DNA from: Pyrinomonadaceae bacterium
Lineage (GTDB): Bacteria > Acidobacteriota > Blastocatellia > Pyrinomonadales > Pyrinomonadaceae
Reading direction: 5' to 3'
Assembly (NCBI GenBank): GCA_014380365.1
Contig: JACMJZ010000032.1
Location: 1-64,000, forward strand
DNA length: 64,000 nucleotides
The notes beneath the pieces were generated by a model, which worked only from the letters and a program-made list of their open reading frames with translations, was not told where the DNA came from and searched no databases. A program made the position numbers and the translations under genes. Of this stretch, positions 46,694 to 54,873 are shown piece after piece (the stretch's first letter is position 1; each line of letters opens with the position of its first letter).

Positions 46694-47464
46694 TCAGGGC
46701 CCGTCGGTAATTGTGAACTTAATGTCTCTGCTGCTTTCAGACAGCTTCTTGTCCGCGCTGTTGTAAGCCGTCACCTGCCAGCGATAAGTGCCTTTTGCCA
46801 ACGGCTTGTCGATGTCGAAGGAAGTGTCGTCGACACGTTCGCCGATGTAGGGAGACGTGACGGTGGCGTCGTCGGCGTAAATGCTTAACTTGTAGTAAGC
46901 CGCATCGGGATACGGCTCCCACTTGAGCGCCAGATTTTGCGCGCTAACTTTCGCACCAGCCTTCGGGTCAAGCAGCTTGAGATCGCCTTTGAAGAGATGC
47001 GTCGGCGTGATGAATAAAGTCTTATCCGCAGCGACTTCGTATTTAGCTGAACTGATCCCGGCGATCCCTGTCGTCGCAAAGACAGACGAGTCAGTATCAA
47101 ACACCTTGGCTAGCAAACCCTGGTAGACTTTGGGTTCCACGTTAGCGATTACATACTCGCCTTCTTTATCGGTCCGCGCAGTGTAGGTCTTTCCGCCGCA
47201 ACCCCCAAAATATTGATTGAATGTTTCGCATAACTTAACCTCAATATTCTCCGCGGGCTTGCTGTTATATAAAACCAGTCCCTGCACATTGCCGGTCCCC
47301 GGCGCTGGCTTAACCTTCTCGACTCCCGGCGCGGTGCTGTCTACCGAAACAGGCGACGACGTGGATTCGCTCGTGGACCGCGAATTTTTGTTGAGATTGC
47401 AACTCGTTAACCCGGCGGCAGCAATCAGGCAGATGCAGATCAGCACAATTTTGGTGGATGTCAT
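46694..47464 (-). CDS. Lipoprotein with carboxypeptidase-regulatory-like and FnIII-like domains
   Basis: A 256 aa lipoprotein: signal peptide ending in the lipobox LTSC (Cys about residue 22), a Ser/Thr linker, a carboxypeptidase-regulatory-like beta sandwich (GNVQGLVLYNSKPAENIEVKLCE, TDKEGEYVIANVEPKVYQG) and a C-terminal fibronectin-III-like domain (LALKWEPYPDAAYYKLSIYAD, AKGTYRWQVTAYNSADKKL). Likely anchored to the outer membrane or exposed in the periplasm. No catalytic residues are seen. The longer frame upstream reads into a palindromic repeat. Confidence 0.78.
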   Translation of the reverse strand: MTSTKIVLICICLIAAAGLTSCNLNKNSRSTSESTSSPVSVDSTAPGVEKVKPAPGTGNVQGLVLYNSKPAENIEVKLCETFNQYFGGCGGKTYTARTDKEGEYVIANVEPKVYQGLLAKVFDTDSSVFATTGIAGISSAKYEVAADKTLFITPTHLFKGDLKLLDPKAGAKVSAQNLALKWEPYPDAAYYKLSIYADDATVTSPYIGERVDDTSFDIDKPLAKGTYRWQVTAYNSADKKLSESSRDIKFTITDGP

Positions 47465-47484
47465 GGAATGAACCTTTCGTTTTT

Positions 47485-47534
47485 GTGGCACGGGCGTCCC
47501 GCCCGTGAATCACGCGCAAGATGCGCGTGCCACA
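47485..47534. repeat. Palindromic repeat family G, copy 2
   Basis: GTGGCACGGGCGTCCCGCCC followed by GCGCAAGATGCGCGTGCCAC, the same words as 19790-19877 in the opposite order. Confidence 0.88.
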
Positions 47535-47597
47535 CGCGAATAGACTTGCAATGGAATAATAACCGATGTCGGGCCGGCGAAGACCAGCGGAAGCAAA

Positions 47598-47812
47598 CGA
47601 TCCACGAAATGACACGAAACAGGGATGAAGCGCCAAAGGCGCGGAATATAATAGCCTGGGGCAGCGCCCCCGGTAGCGAAAGCAAGAATAGCAGAGCTCT
47701 GAAGGAGCGAAATCTCGCGTTCGATGTCGAGCCTTCAGCGCTCCACGCCTTTTCCAACTTAACCCCCTGGGGCGTTGCCCCAGAGGGTTGCATCACGCGC
47801 CTTTGGCGCTTT
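47598..47812. repeat. Composite repeat: half family-H element plus a long palindrome
   Basis: GATCCACGAAATGACACG (half of family H) precedes a palindrome opening AGCGCCAAAGGCGCG and CTGGGGCAGCGCC and closing GGCGTTGCCCCAG and CGCGCCTTTGGCGCT. It ends 64 bases before bshA and gives it a false N-terminal extension. Confidence 0.85.
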
Positions 47813-47876
47813 ACAGGTAAATCTATTGGGCGTTCTACGCTGGCGTCTCGCGGTCAAAACCTCTAGCCTCTCAGTC

Positions 47877-49016
47877 ATGAACATCGGCATCACGGTTTAT
47901 CCAACCTACGGCGGCAGCGGAATTGTTGGCTCCGAGTTGGGCAAGGAACTGGCGGAACGCGGACATACAGTTCACTTCATCTCTTCGTCGCTGCCGACCC
48001 GACTCACCAAACTCAGCGAGCGCGTCCGTTTCCATCAGGTGAAGATGATGTCGTATCCGCTGTTTGAGCATCAGCCGTACACGCTGGCGCTCGCGAGCAT
48101 GATGGCGAAAGTGGCGGAAACTGAAAATCTCGATCTGCTCCACGTGCACTACGCGATTCCTCATTCAATTAGCGCGATCCTGGCGCGCGAGTCGCTTAAG
48201 CCGAACCACTATGTTCCTGTCATCACAACGCTGCACGGAACCGACATTACGCTCGTAGGCGCAGACCCTTCGTATCTGCCCATCACGCGTTATGGTATTG
48301 CACAATCAGACGGCGTGACTGCCATTTCGCATTATCTGAAGCATGAGACTGAGGAGACATTTCAGTTTGACGACATCGAGGTGATCCCAAATTTTGTTTG
48401 CAAGTCGGAATACGCGCGCCACCCGGTGGAAGAGTTGCGGGCGTCGCTGGCGCCTCAGAATGAACCACTGCTGGTTCACGTTTCAACCCTGCGTCCGGTG
48501 AAGCGCCCGGTTGATTGCGTTGAAATACTTGCGCGCGTTTTGAAGAAGGGAATCAAGACGCGGTTAGTGATGGTCGGCGATGGCAGCGAGCGCGCCACTT
48601 GCGAACAGCGCGCACGCGACTTGGGTATATTCGATCAGTGTGTGTTCGTGGGCGAGCAACCGAATATCGTTGAGTACCTCTCAGTCGCTGACGTGTTGCT
48701 GCTTCCATCGGAGCAGGAATCGTTTGGCCTGGCCGCCCTCGAGGCGATGGCGTGTGAAGTACCGGTGGTGGCTTCGCGAGTTGGCGGGGTGCCGGAAGTA
48801 GTGACGGACGGCGAGACTGGGTTTCTCAGCAACGTTGGGGATACGGACAAGATGGCTGAAGACGCGGCGCGCCTGCTGTCTGACGAAGAACTACGGCGCC
48901 AGATGGGTTCACGCGCGCGCGAATCCGCGCTGGCCCGTTACAATACTGATATTGTGATTCCGAAGTACATTGAGTTTTACGAGAAAGTATTGAAAAAGAA
49001 ATCGGAGGCGACTTAG
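47877..49016 (+). CDS. bshA: N-acetyl-alpha-D-glucosaminyl L-malate synthase
   Basis: First step of bacillithiol synthesis: a GT4 transferase joining N-acetylglucosamine from UDP-GlcNAc to malate. The 379 aa protein starts MNIGITVYPTYGGSGIVGSELG, which contains the BshA-type glycine-rich loop; TTLHGTDITLVG and the GT4 donor site PSEQESFGLAALEAMACEVPVVAS follow. It matches BshA better than other GT4 enzymes over its whole length. The upstream frame is repeat-encoded. Its TAG stop is immediately followed by the GTG of the VWA gene, indicating translational coupling. Confidence 0.9.
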   Translation: MNIGITVYPTYGGSGIVGSELGKELAERGHTVHFISSSLPTRLTKLSERVRFHQVKMMSYPLFEHQPYTLALASMMAKVAETENLDLLHVHYAIPHSISAILARESLKPNHYVPVITTLHGTDITLVGADPSYLPITRYGIAQSDGVTAISHYLKHETEETFQFDDIEVIPNFVCKSEYARHPVEELRASLAPQNEPLLVHVSTLRPVKRPVDCVEILARVLKKGIKTRLVMVGDGSERATCEQRARDLGIFDQCVFVGEQPNIVEYLSVADVLLLPSEQESFGLAALEAMACEVPVVASRVGGVPEVVTDGETGFLSNVGDTDKMAEDAARLLSDEELRRQMGSRARESALARYNTDIVIPKYIEFYEKVLKKKSEAT

Positions 49017-51212
49017 GTGAACAAGCAATTCCTCATCTCAGCACTTACAATCCAACTAGTCCTCGTCCAGATGGTGCTCCCCGGCTCAGCGCAAACGTTA
49101 CCCGCACCGCAACAGCGGCCCACAGCTTCCCAAAGCGTACCGCAACAACCGGCCCGGCAAGACGACGATGACGTTGTCAAGATCACGACAAACCTCGTTC
49201 AGGTTGATGCAGTGGTCACCGAGAAGAACGGACGACCGGTGACCGATCTTCGTCCTGAGGAAGTCGAGATACGCGAGGACGGCAAACCGCAGAAGATTAC
49301 AAACCTTTCGTACGTTGTGCTGGACTCCATAGCAAATCCGGCGCGCACGGAGCCAGCGAAGCCGATTGACAAGACTGCCCCGGTTCCTCCTGTTCGCCTG
49401 CGGCCGGAGGAAGTGCGCCGCACGATGGCGCTGGTAGTTGACGATCTTGGGCTATCGTTTGAAAGCGCACACTTCGTGCGCCAGGCTCTGAAGAAGTTCC
49501 TTGACCAGCAAATGCAGCCCAACGATTTGGTGGCGATCATTCGCACGGGCGGCGGCATGGGCGCCTTGCAGCAGTTTACGTCTGATAAGCGGCAATTGTA
49601 TGCGGCGGTTGAGAAGGTGAAGTGGAACCCGACGGGGCGCGGCGGGATTGGCGCCTTTGCGCCGCTCGGCGGCTCGGCTTCCTCGCCGTCACAAACGGAA
49701 TCCGCTAATGCCGATTTGGATCAATTTCGCGAAGATATTTTCGCGGTGGGCACCTTGGGCGCCGTGCATTATATCGTGCGCGGTTTGCGAGAATTGCCGG
49801 GACGTAAGTCAGTGGTGCTCATCTCTGACGGACTTAGGATATTCAACCGCTCCGACCCGGGCGGAAGCGGACGCATTTTGGCGGCGCTGCGAAACCTGAC
49901 CGATCTCGCTAATCGCGCGTCAGTCGTGATCTACACGCTTGACGCGCGGGGACTGCAGGCCCTCAGCCTGACCGCGGCCGACTCCACCGCAGAAATGACT
50001 ACGGCTCAGATCGAACAAAGCCTGAGCGACCGCCGCACCGATTTTTTTGAATCGCAAAACGGTCTGAATTATCTGGCCCAGCAAACCGGCGGATTAGCCA
50101 TTCGTAATAGCAACGACCTCGCTGGCGGGATCAGGCGCGTAGTTGACGACCAGAAAGGCTATTACCTCATCGCGTATCGCCCGGATGAATCGACCTTTGA
50201 CCGGGTCAACGGACGGCGGAAGTTTCACAAACTCGCATTGAAGGTGACGCGACCCGGCAAGTTTAATATTCGCATGCGAAATGGTTTTTTTGGGGTTACT
50301 GACGAGCAGTCGGCATCGGCCACGCAAACTCCCGCACAACAGTTGTTCACGGCGCTCACCTCGCCTTTTGGCGCGACAGGGGTTCAGGTGCGGCTAACCT
50401 CGCTCTTTGCGAACGATCTGAAGATTGGTTCATTCATGCGCTCAATGCTGCACGTCAGAGGTCGCGATCTCACCTTTACGGATGAACCCGATGGCTGGCA
50501 CAAAGCGGTCTTCGATATAGTGGCCGTCACGTTTGGCGACAACGGCGTAGTTGTGGATCAACTTAACCGCACCCACACGATTCGCGTGAAAGGCAAGACC
50601 TACGAACGCATTCTTAGTTCAGGTTTCACTTACAACTTGACCGTTCCGATTAAGAAGGCCGGCGCCTACCAACTTCGGACGGCGCTGAGAGACTTGCCTT
50701 CGAGTCGCCTCGGTTCAGCTAACCAGTTTATTGAAGTGCCGGATCTGAAGAAGAACCGATTGACGATCTCCGGAATATTGGCGACGGGAATGAGGGCCGA
50801 CGCATATAAGAAAAGTCTCAGCGCGCCAACTCAGGCAGCGAATCCGGATGAGATAATCGAGGAGCTGGACTCAAATGCTGGCGCGGCGCTTCGCATGTTC
50901 AAGACTGGGTCAGTTCTGGTCTATGGATTCGTTATTTACAATGCGCAGGTCGATAAAATATCCAGAAGGCCGCAATTGCAGACCCAGCTTCGTCTATTTC
51001 GTAACGGACAGCAGGTGTTCACTGGGCGGGAAATCGCTTTTGACGCAGCCAATCAAGTCGATCTAAAGCGACTTGAGGCGACCGGCGCTATCATGCTCGG
51101 CTCCGACCTGGGACCGGGTGAATACCAACTTCAAGTGATAGTCACTGATCCACTGGGTAAAGAGAAATACCGCGTCGCCACGCAATGGATCGACTTTGAA
51201 GTAGTCAAATAG
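49017..51212 (+). CDS. VWFA-related acidobacterial-type secreted protein
   Basis: A 731 aa exported protein: signal (FLISALTIQLVLVQMVLPGSAQ), Gln/Pro linker, a beta domain (VQVDAVVTEKNGRPVTDLRPEEVEIREDGKPQKI), then a von Willebrand A domain (RTMALVVDDLGLSFESAHFVRQALKKFL ... KSVVLISDGLRIFNRSD) and a C-terminal beta-rich half. This order defines the VWFA-related domain family that is greatly expanded in Acidobacteriota. Probable adhesion or scaffold role outside the cytoplasm. GTG start directly follows the bshA stop, with GGAGG 8 bases upstream. Confidence 0.87.
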   Translation: MNKQFLISALTIQLVLVQMVLPGSAQTLPAPQQRPTASQSVPQQPARQDDDDVVKITTNLVQVDAVVTEKNGRPVTDLRPEEVEIREDGKPQKITNLSYVVLDSIANPARTEPAKPIDKTAPVPPVRLRPEEVRRTMALVVDDLGLSFESAHFVRQALKKFLDQQMQPNDLVAIIRTGGGMGALQQFTSDKRQLYAAVEKVKWNPTGRGGIGAFAPLGGSASSPSQTESANADLDQFREDIFAVGTLGAVHYIVRGLRELPGRKSVVLISDGLRIFNRSDPGGSGRILAALRNLTDLANRASVVIYTLDARGLQALSLTAADSTAEMTTAQIEQSLSDRRTDFFESQNGLNYLAQQTGGLAIRNSNDLAGGIRRVVDDQKGYYLIAYRPDESTFDRVNGRRKFHKLALKVTRPGKFNIRMRNGFFGVTDEQSASATQTPAQQLFTALTSPFGATGVQVRLTSLFANDLKIGSFMRSMLHVRGRDLTFTDEPDGWHKAVFDIVAVTFGDNGVVVDQLNRTHTIRVKGKTYERILSSGFTYNLTVPIKKAGAYQLRTALRDLPSSRLGSANQFIEVPDLKKNRLTISGILATGMRADAYKKSLSAPTQAANPDEIIEELDSNAGAALRMFKTGSVLVYGFVIYNAQVDKISRRPQLQTQLRLFRNGQQVFTGREIAFDAANQVDLKRLEATGAIMLGSDLGPGEYQLQVIVTDPLGKEKYRVATQWIDFEVVK

Positions 51213-51285
51213 ATGCCGGGTGCCAGGTGTCGGGTGCCAGGTGCGAGGTGCTAGGTGTCAGGTGCCAGGTCGGGGATGCCAGATA
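51213..51285. repeat. 7-bp-period array, locus P10 left arm
   Basis: About nine units of GTGCCAG with variants GTGTCGG, GTGCGAG, GTGCTAG and GTGTCAG, starting at the VWA stop codon. Its complement forms the right arm at 51769-51834, on the far side of the four-helix gene. Confidence 0.94.
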
Positions 51286-51392
51286 TCGCATTGGATATTA
51301 GTTTCATGGATCAGGTGGCGGCTGGATATCAAGCTCCGGGCGGCTGACAATTCAAACTCGCAAGTAACGTTCGGTTCAGAAGGAGGACTCCC

Positions 51393-51749
51393 ATGAAAGG
51401 CTTTCGCGAATTGCGAGTTGGGCAGAAGGCAATGGACCCGGTTGAAAAGGTTTATCTTCTGACTCAGGATTTTCCCAGGCAAGAGACTTATGGACTGATG
51501 AGCCAGGTTCGGCGTGCGGTTATCTCAGTTCCTTCGAACATTGCAGAAGGGCATACGAGAGAGCACATCAAGGAGTACCTTCATCATCTTTCAATGGCCC
51601 AAGCCTCACTGGCAGAGGTTGAAACCCAACTCGAAATTGCAGCAAGATTAAAGTATCTGCGTTCCAATCAACTTGCAGAGTTACTGCCGGAGATCGGTTC
51701 TCTTGGAAAGCAGCTCTATGCTCTGCGCAACGCATTGATCCGAGCTTGA
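51393..51749 (+). CDS. Four-helix-bundle protein (23S rRNA intervening-sequence / bAvd-like)
   Basis: A 118 aa all-helical protein: FRELRVGQKAMDPVEKVYLLTQDFP, MSQVRRAVISVPSNIAEGHTR, EYLHHLSMAQASLAEVETQLEIA and LGKQLYALRNALI. This is the PF05635 pattern (S23p/IVP), whose members form pentameric basic bundles and include the Avd partner of diversity-generating reverse transcriptases. The ribosome site AAGGAGGA is very strong. It is not in an rRNA operon; instead it is the only gene between two 7-bp arrays of opposite orientation. Function in the cell is unknown for the family outside DGRs. Confidence 0.9.
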   Translation: MKGFRELRVGQKAMDPVEKVYLLTQDFPRQETYGLMSQVRRAVISVPSNIAEGHTREHIKEYLHHLSMAQASLAEVETQLEIAARLKYLRSNQLAELLPEIGSLGKQLYALRNALIRA

Positions 51750-51758
51750 GCCGTTGCG

Positions 51759-53771
51759 ATGCCTCTAACCGATACCCGACACCCGATACCCGGCACCCGG
51801 TCCTCCGACACCCGACACTCGGCACCCGATACCCTGGCTCCGCCCCACGCCCACTCCATCATTATTGGCACCGCTGGTCACATCGATCACGGTAAAAGCG
51901 CGCTAGTCGAGGCCTTGACCGGGAAAGATCCGGATCGCTTACCCGAAGAGAAGCGGCGCGGGATCACCATCGACCTTGGTTTTGCGGATCTGGCACTGGG
52001 CGACGTGCGAGTTGGGTTCGTCGATGTTCCTGGGCATGAACGTTTCGTAAAGAACATGCTGGCCGGCGTGCATGGCATCGATGCGGTGGCACTCGTGATC
52101 GCTGCTGATGAAGGCGTGATGCCTCAAACCCGCGAACACTTCGACATCTGCCGCTTGCTCGGCGTTCAAAAAGGCCTGGTCGTGATTACGAAAACGGACC
52201 TGGTCGAGGAGGACATGCTCCCACTCCTGCGCGGCGAAGCTGAAGAGTTGGTTTCCGGATCGTTTCTCGAAGGCGCGCCCGTTGTCCCGGTGAGCGCGCG
52301 GAGGGGCCAGGGTCTGGACGAGCTACGGATGATTCTTCGCAAGATCGCAGCGGAAGTCCCTGCCCGCTCGGCGGATTTTGTTACGAGACTCCCGGTTGAT
52401 CGGGCGTTCACGATGAAGGGCTTCGGCGCCGTAGTTACTGGAACCCTTGTCTCAGGCGAGATTTGCGAGGGCGCTGAACTGGAGCTGCTGCCGGAAGGTT
52501 TTCGCGTGCGCGCGCGGGGCGTGCAGGTGCATGGCGCGTCTGTGCGTTGCGCCCAGCCCGGTCAACGCACCGCCGTGAACCTTGCCGGCATAGACACGAG
52601 CGCAATCGAACGGGGCATGGTGCTGGCGCATGTCGGCCGTCTGGTCGCGACCCAAATTATCGACGTCGAATTGGGAGTTTTGCCGGGCGCTCCCCGAGCG
52701 ATTCGAACGCGCGCGCGAGTTCGCGTGCATCTTGGCTCCGCGGAAGCACTGGCTCGCGTCAGGGTGCTGAATTCCAGCAACGAAATCGCTCCCGGCGATA
52801 CCGGCTTTGCTCAACTACGACTCGAGAGTCCGGTGGTGGCTTTGCACGACGAGCGCTTTATCATTCGCTCATATTCACCCGCGCAGACCATTGCTGGCGG
52901 CCGTGTGCTCGATCCGTCGGCGACAAAACATCGCGGCAAGGAGTTAGCCAGCACCGCAGAGCGGTTGCGGACCCTGATGAATCCGCATCGACCGGCAAAG
53001 GTTGCCGCCTTTGTGCAAGCGTCTGGAGACAGCGGGCTGAAACTTGCGCAACTCGCCTCGCGAACGGGCTGGACCACGGAAGTGTTATCCCGAGTGGCCA
53101 GGGAGGCGCAAGCCGAGGGAAGTGTCCTTGATGTTGATGGCGTGTTTATCGCTCGCGAAAGTCTGGAACGTCTCTCCCGAGCGGCACTGGAGGAAGTTAG
53201 ACTCCATCACATGCGCCAGCCACTCTCGCGCGGCTTCGCCAGAGAGACACTCCGAGAGCGACACTTCGCTCACGCCCCCGCCGAGGTCTTCAGGGGCGTG
53301 CTGGCGGGACTGGAAAGCGAAGGCGTGCTAATCGCGGAAAAGGATTTGGTGCGCGCGGCGGAGCACAGCCTGGATCTGTCGGGCGCCGATGGCAAAACAA
53401 GCGATCGGATCACCGGAGTCTACCTGAACGCCGGACTTGAAACGCCTTCACTGGAACAGGTGATGGAACGCGCGGGCGTTGCCGCCGCTGAGCGAGCGCA
53501 TGGAAGGAAAATCCTGCAACGCCTGGTTGATAGTGGAATGTTAGTGCGTGTGCAAGGGGAGACGTTTATTCATCTTCACGCACTCGAACAATTGAAAACG
53601 CTGCTGAGTGAGTACGCGTCGATGCATGAGCCGGAGAGGCTTATCGATGTCGCCGCATTCAAGGAGTTGGCCTGCGTTTCGCGCAAATATGCGATTCCTT
53701 TGCTCGAATATCTCGACCGTGAGCGGATTACCCGTCGCGCTGGCGATGGGCGCGTTATCTTAAAGTTCTGA
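51759..53771 (+). CDS. selB: Selenocysteine-specific elongation factor SelB
   Basis: Carries Sec-tRNA to the ribosome at UGA codons marked by a SECIS hairpin. The 670 aa protein has the GTPase domain ([11 protein letters not shown] at 37-47, [13 protein letters not shown]), two beta-barrel domains and a C-terminal series of winged helices that bind SECIS RNA. The only ATG before the G1 motif is 51759, so residues about 4-26 ([20 protein letters not shown]) are encoded by the 7-bp repeat array. A CTG, ATC or ATT start nearer residue 26-34 is the alternative. tRNA-Sec lies at 24136-24234; selA and selD are not seen. Confidence 0.93.
   Translation: MPLTDTRHPIPGTRSSDTRHSAPDTLAPPHAHSIIIGTAGHIDHGKSALVEALTGKDPDRLPEEKRRGITIDLGFADLALGDVRVGFVDVPGHERFVKNMLAGVHGIDAVALVIAADEGVMPQTREHFDICRLLGVQKGLVVITKTDLVEEDMLPLLRGEAEELVSGSFLEGAPVVPVSARRGQGLDELRMILRKIAAEVPARSADFVTRLPVDRAFTMKGFGAVVTGTLVSGEICEGAELELLPEGFRVRARGVQVHGASVRCAQPGQRTAVNLAGIDTSAIERGMVLAHVGRLVATQIIDVELGVLPGAPRAIRTRARVRVHLGSAEALARVRVLNSSNEIAPGDTGFAQLRLESPVVALHDERFIIRSYSPAQTIAGGRVLDPSATKHRGKELASTAERLRTLMNPHRPAKVAAFVQASGDSGLKLAQLASRTGWTTEVLSRVAREAQAEGSVLDVDGVFIARESLERLSRAALEEVRLHHMRQPLSRGFARETLRERHFAHAPAEVFRGVLAGLESEGVLIAEKDLVRAAEHSLDLSGADGKTSDRITGVYLNAGLETPSLEQVMERAGVAAAERAHGRKILQRLVDSGMLVRVQGETFIHLHALEQLKTLLSEYASMHEPERLIDVAAFKELACVSRKYAIPLLEYLDRERITRRAGDGRVILKF
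51769..51834. repeat. 7-bp-period array, locus P10 right arm (inside selB frame)
   Basis: Units GATACCC, GACACCC, GGCACCC and GACACTC in tandem, with one 8-base slip in the middle. This is the inverse complement of the left arm at 51213-51285. Confidence 0.94.
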
Positions 53772-53950
53772 GTACAGCGCTACGTTGATGTTGGGAAAGC
53801 GGTAAGCTCGAGCTTGCACTCTCAACCAGCAGCGCCCGAGACAAGCACTTGCGTTCCTCGATGTGCGGCGTTAACATGCTGCACATTGTTACCGAAAACG
53901 GCTTTATCCTTGAACCTTCATAGCAACTCATTAGCCGGAGGTAAACGAAA

Positions 53951-54160
53951 ATGAAAGATTTGATTGCTGCGGTGCTGGGTCTGGGTGCCGCTGTGGGTGC
54001 GATCTGGTTCTTCTATAAGTTTGTGACTTCCGTCGACCCAGCGGGTGGGCACAGCGACGGGTGGATTGCTTTAGGTCTGGCTGCCGTTGCTTTTGTGTGT
54101 GGGTTGCTCTACTTCCTGGGACACGTCAACAAGGAAGAGGAGATCCACATCACGCAGTAG
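53951..54160 (+). CDS. Small two-span membrane protein
   Basis: A 69 aa protein with two hydrophobic helices (LIAAVLGLGAAVGAIWFFYKFV; IALGLAAVAFVCGLLYFLG) and a charged tail. The ribosome site CCGGAGG precedes the ATG by about 8 bases. The region 53772-53950 upstream shows nothing else that I can support. Family unknown. Confidence 0.65.
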   Translation: MKDLIAAVLGLGAAVGAIWFFYKFVTSVDPAGGHSDGWIALGLAAVAFVCGLLYFLGHVNKEEEIHITQ

Positions 54161-54183
54161 AGCCGTTGCCTGAAGCGACAGCG

Positions 54184-54236
54184 TCCGACAAACTTCAGTT
54201 TGTCGCAGGCGCGACAAGCTAACGCTTATCGGACAA
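54184..54236. repeat. Palindromic repeat, TCCGACAAACTTCAGTTTGTCG type
   Basis: A perfect hairpin CGACAAACTTCAGTTTGTCG is followed by CGACAAGCTAACGCTTATCGGACAA, whose end complements the opening TCCGACAA. The rest of the 54161-54438 gap shows no gene. Confidence 0.82.
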
Positions 54237-54438
54237 GGTGGTTGATCGCTTCAATTGGCCGCTGGAAACGCCAGGTGCTCGCCGCGGTTGATTACTGATC
54301 GAAAACGAATCTTTGACGCCGTTTGTGCACAGATAGTAGATTCTGCCGTGCGCAAGCGGCGCTTACTTTGTCACTAGACGACAGTCACCCTGTCACTAGC
54401 CCGACGTCCCCAGGACAAACAGCCAGGAGCGAATATTC

Positions 54439-54780
54439 ATGGTTCTGACGGTGCTGCTTCAAACTTCAACCACTTTCCACCAGCCCAATCACTTCGTACC
54501 CGTATTTGTTGGGATGTTTCTGGCGGGCGCCATAGCCTGGCTGGTGGCCGCCGTGCTTGGCTTCGCCCGTGCTCGGGCGTTTGGTCCCTCGGCGAGATGG
54601 TTCTCGTTTGCCGCAGTTTGCCTGCTCTTGTTTCATCTTCAGTTTCTGGCCGCCGCCTTTGGCCTGCTTACTAATGACAACACTTTAGTGTTCAATATTC
54701 TGACGTTCTTTAATTTTTTCGTTCTGGTGGCCGCAATCTGCGCGATTATGGGCTTCATTAGATTGACAAGCCCGAAGTAA
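54439..54780 (+). CDS. Small integral membrane protein
   Basis: A 113 aa protein with four predicted spans or re-entrant segments (FVPVFVGMFLAGAIAWLVAAVLGFA; WFSFAAVCLLLFHLQFLAAAFGLL; LTFFNFFVLVAAICAIMGFI). AGGAGCG precedes the ATG at the right distance. No family recognised; no conserved polar residues suggest a reaction. Confidence 0.68.
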   Translation: MVLTVLLQTSTTFHQPNHFVPVFVGMFLAGAIAWLVAAVLGFARARAFGPSARWFSFAAVCLLLFHLQFLAAAFGLLTNDNTLVFNILTFFNFFVLVAAICAIMGFIRLTSPK

Positions 54781-54873
54781 AGTCCGCAGTGGTCAGTTTG
54801 TCGTTGCTGGCTGGAGGATTAATGGCGAATTGACGGCAAACAGGGTTTGTCGGACAGCGTCAGAACTCGATTG

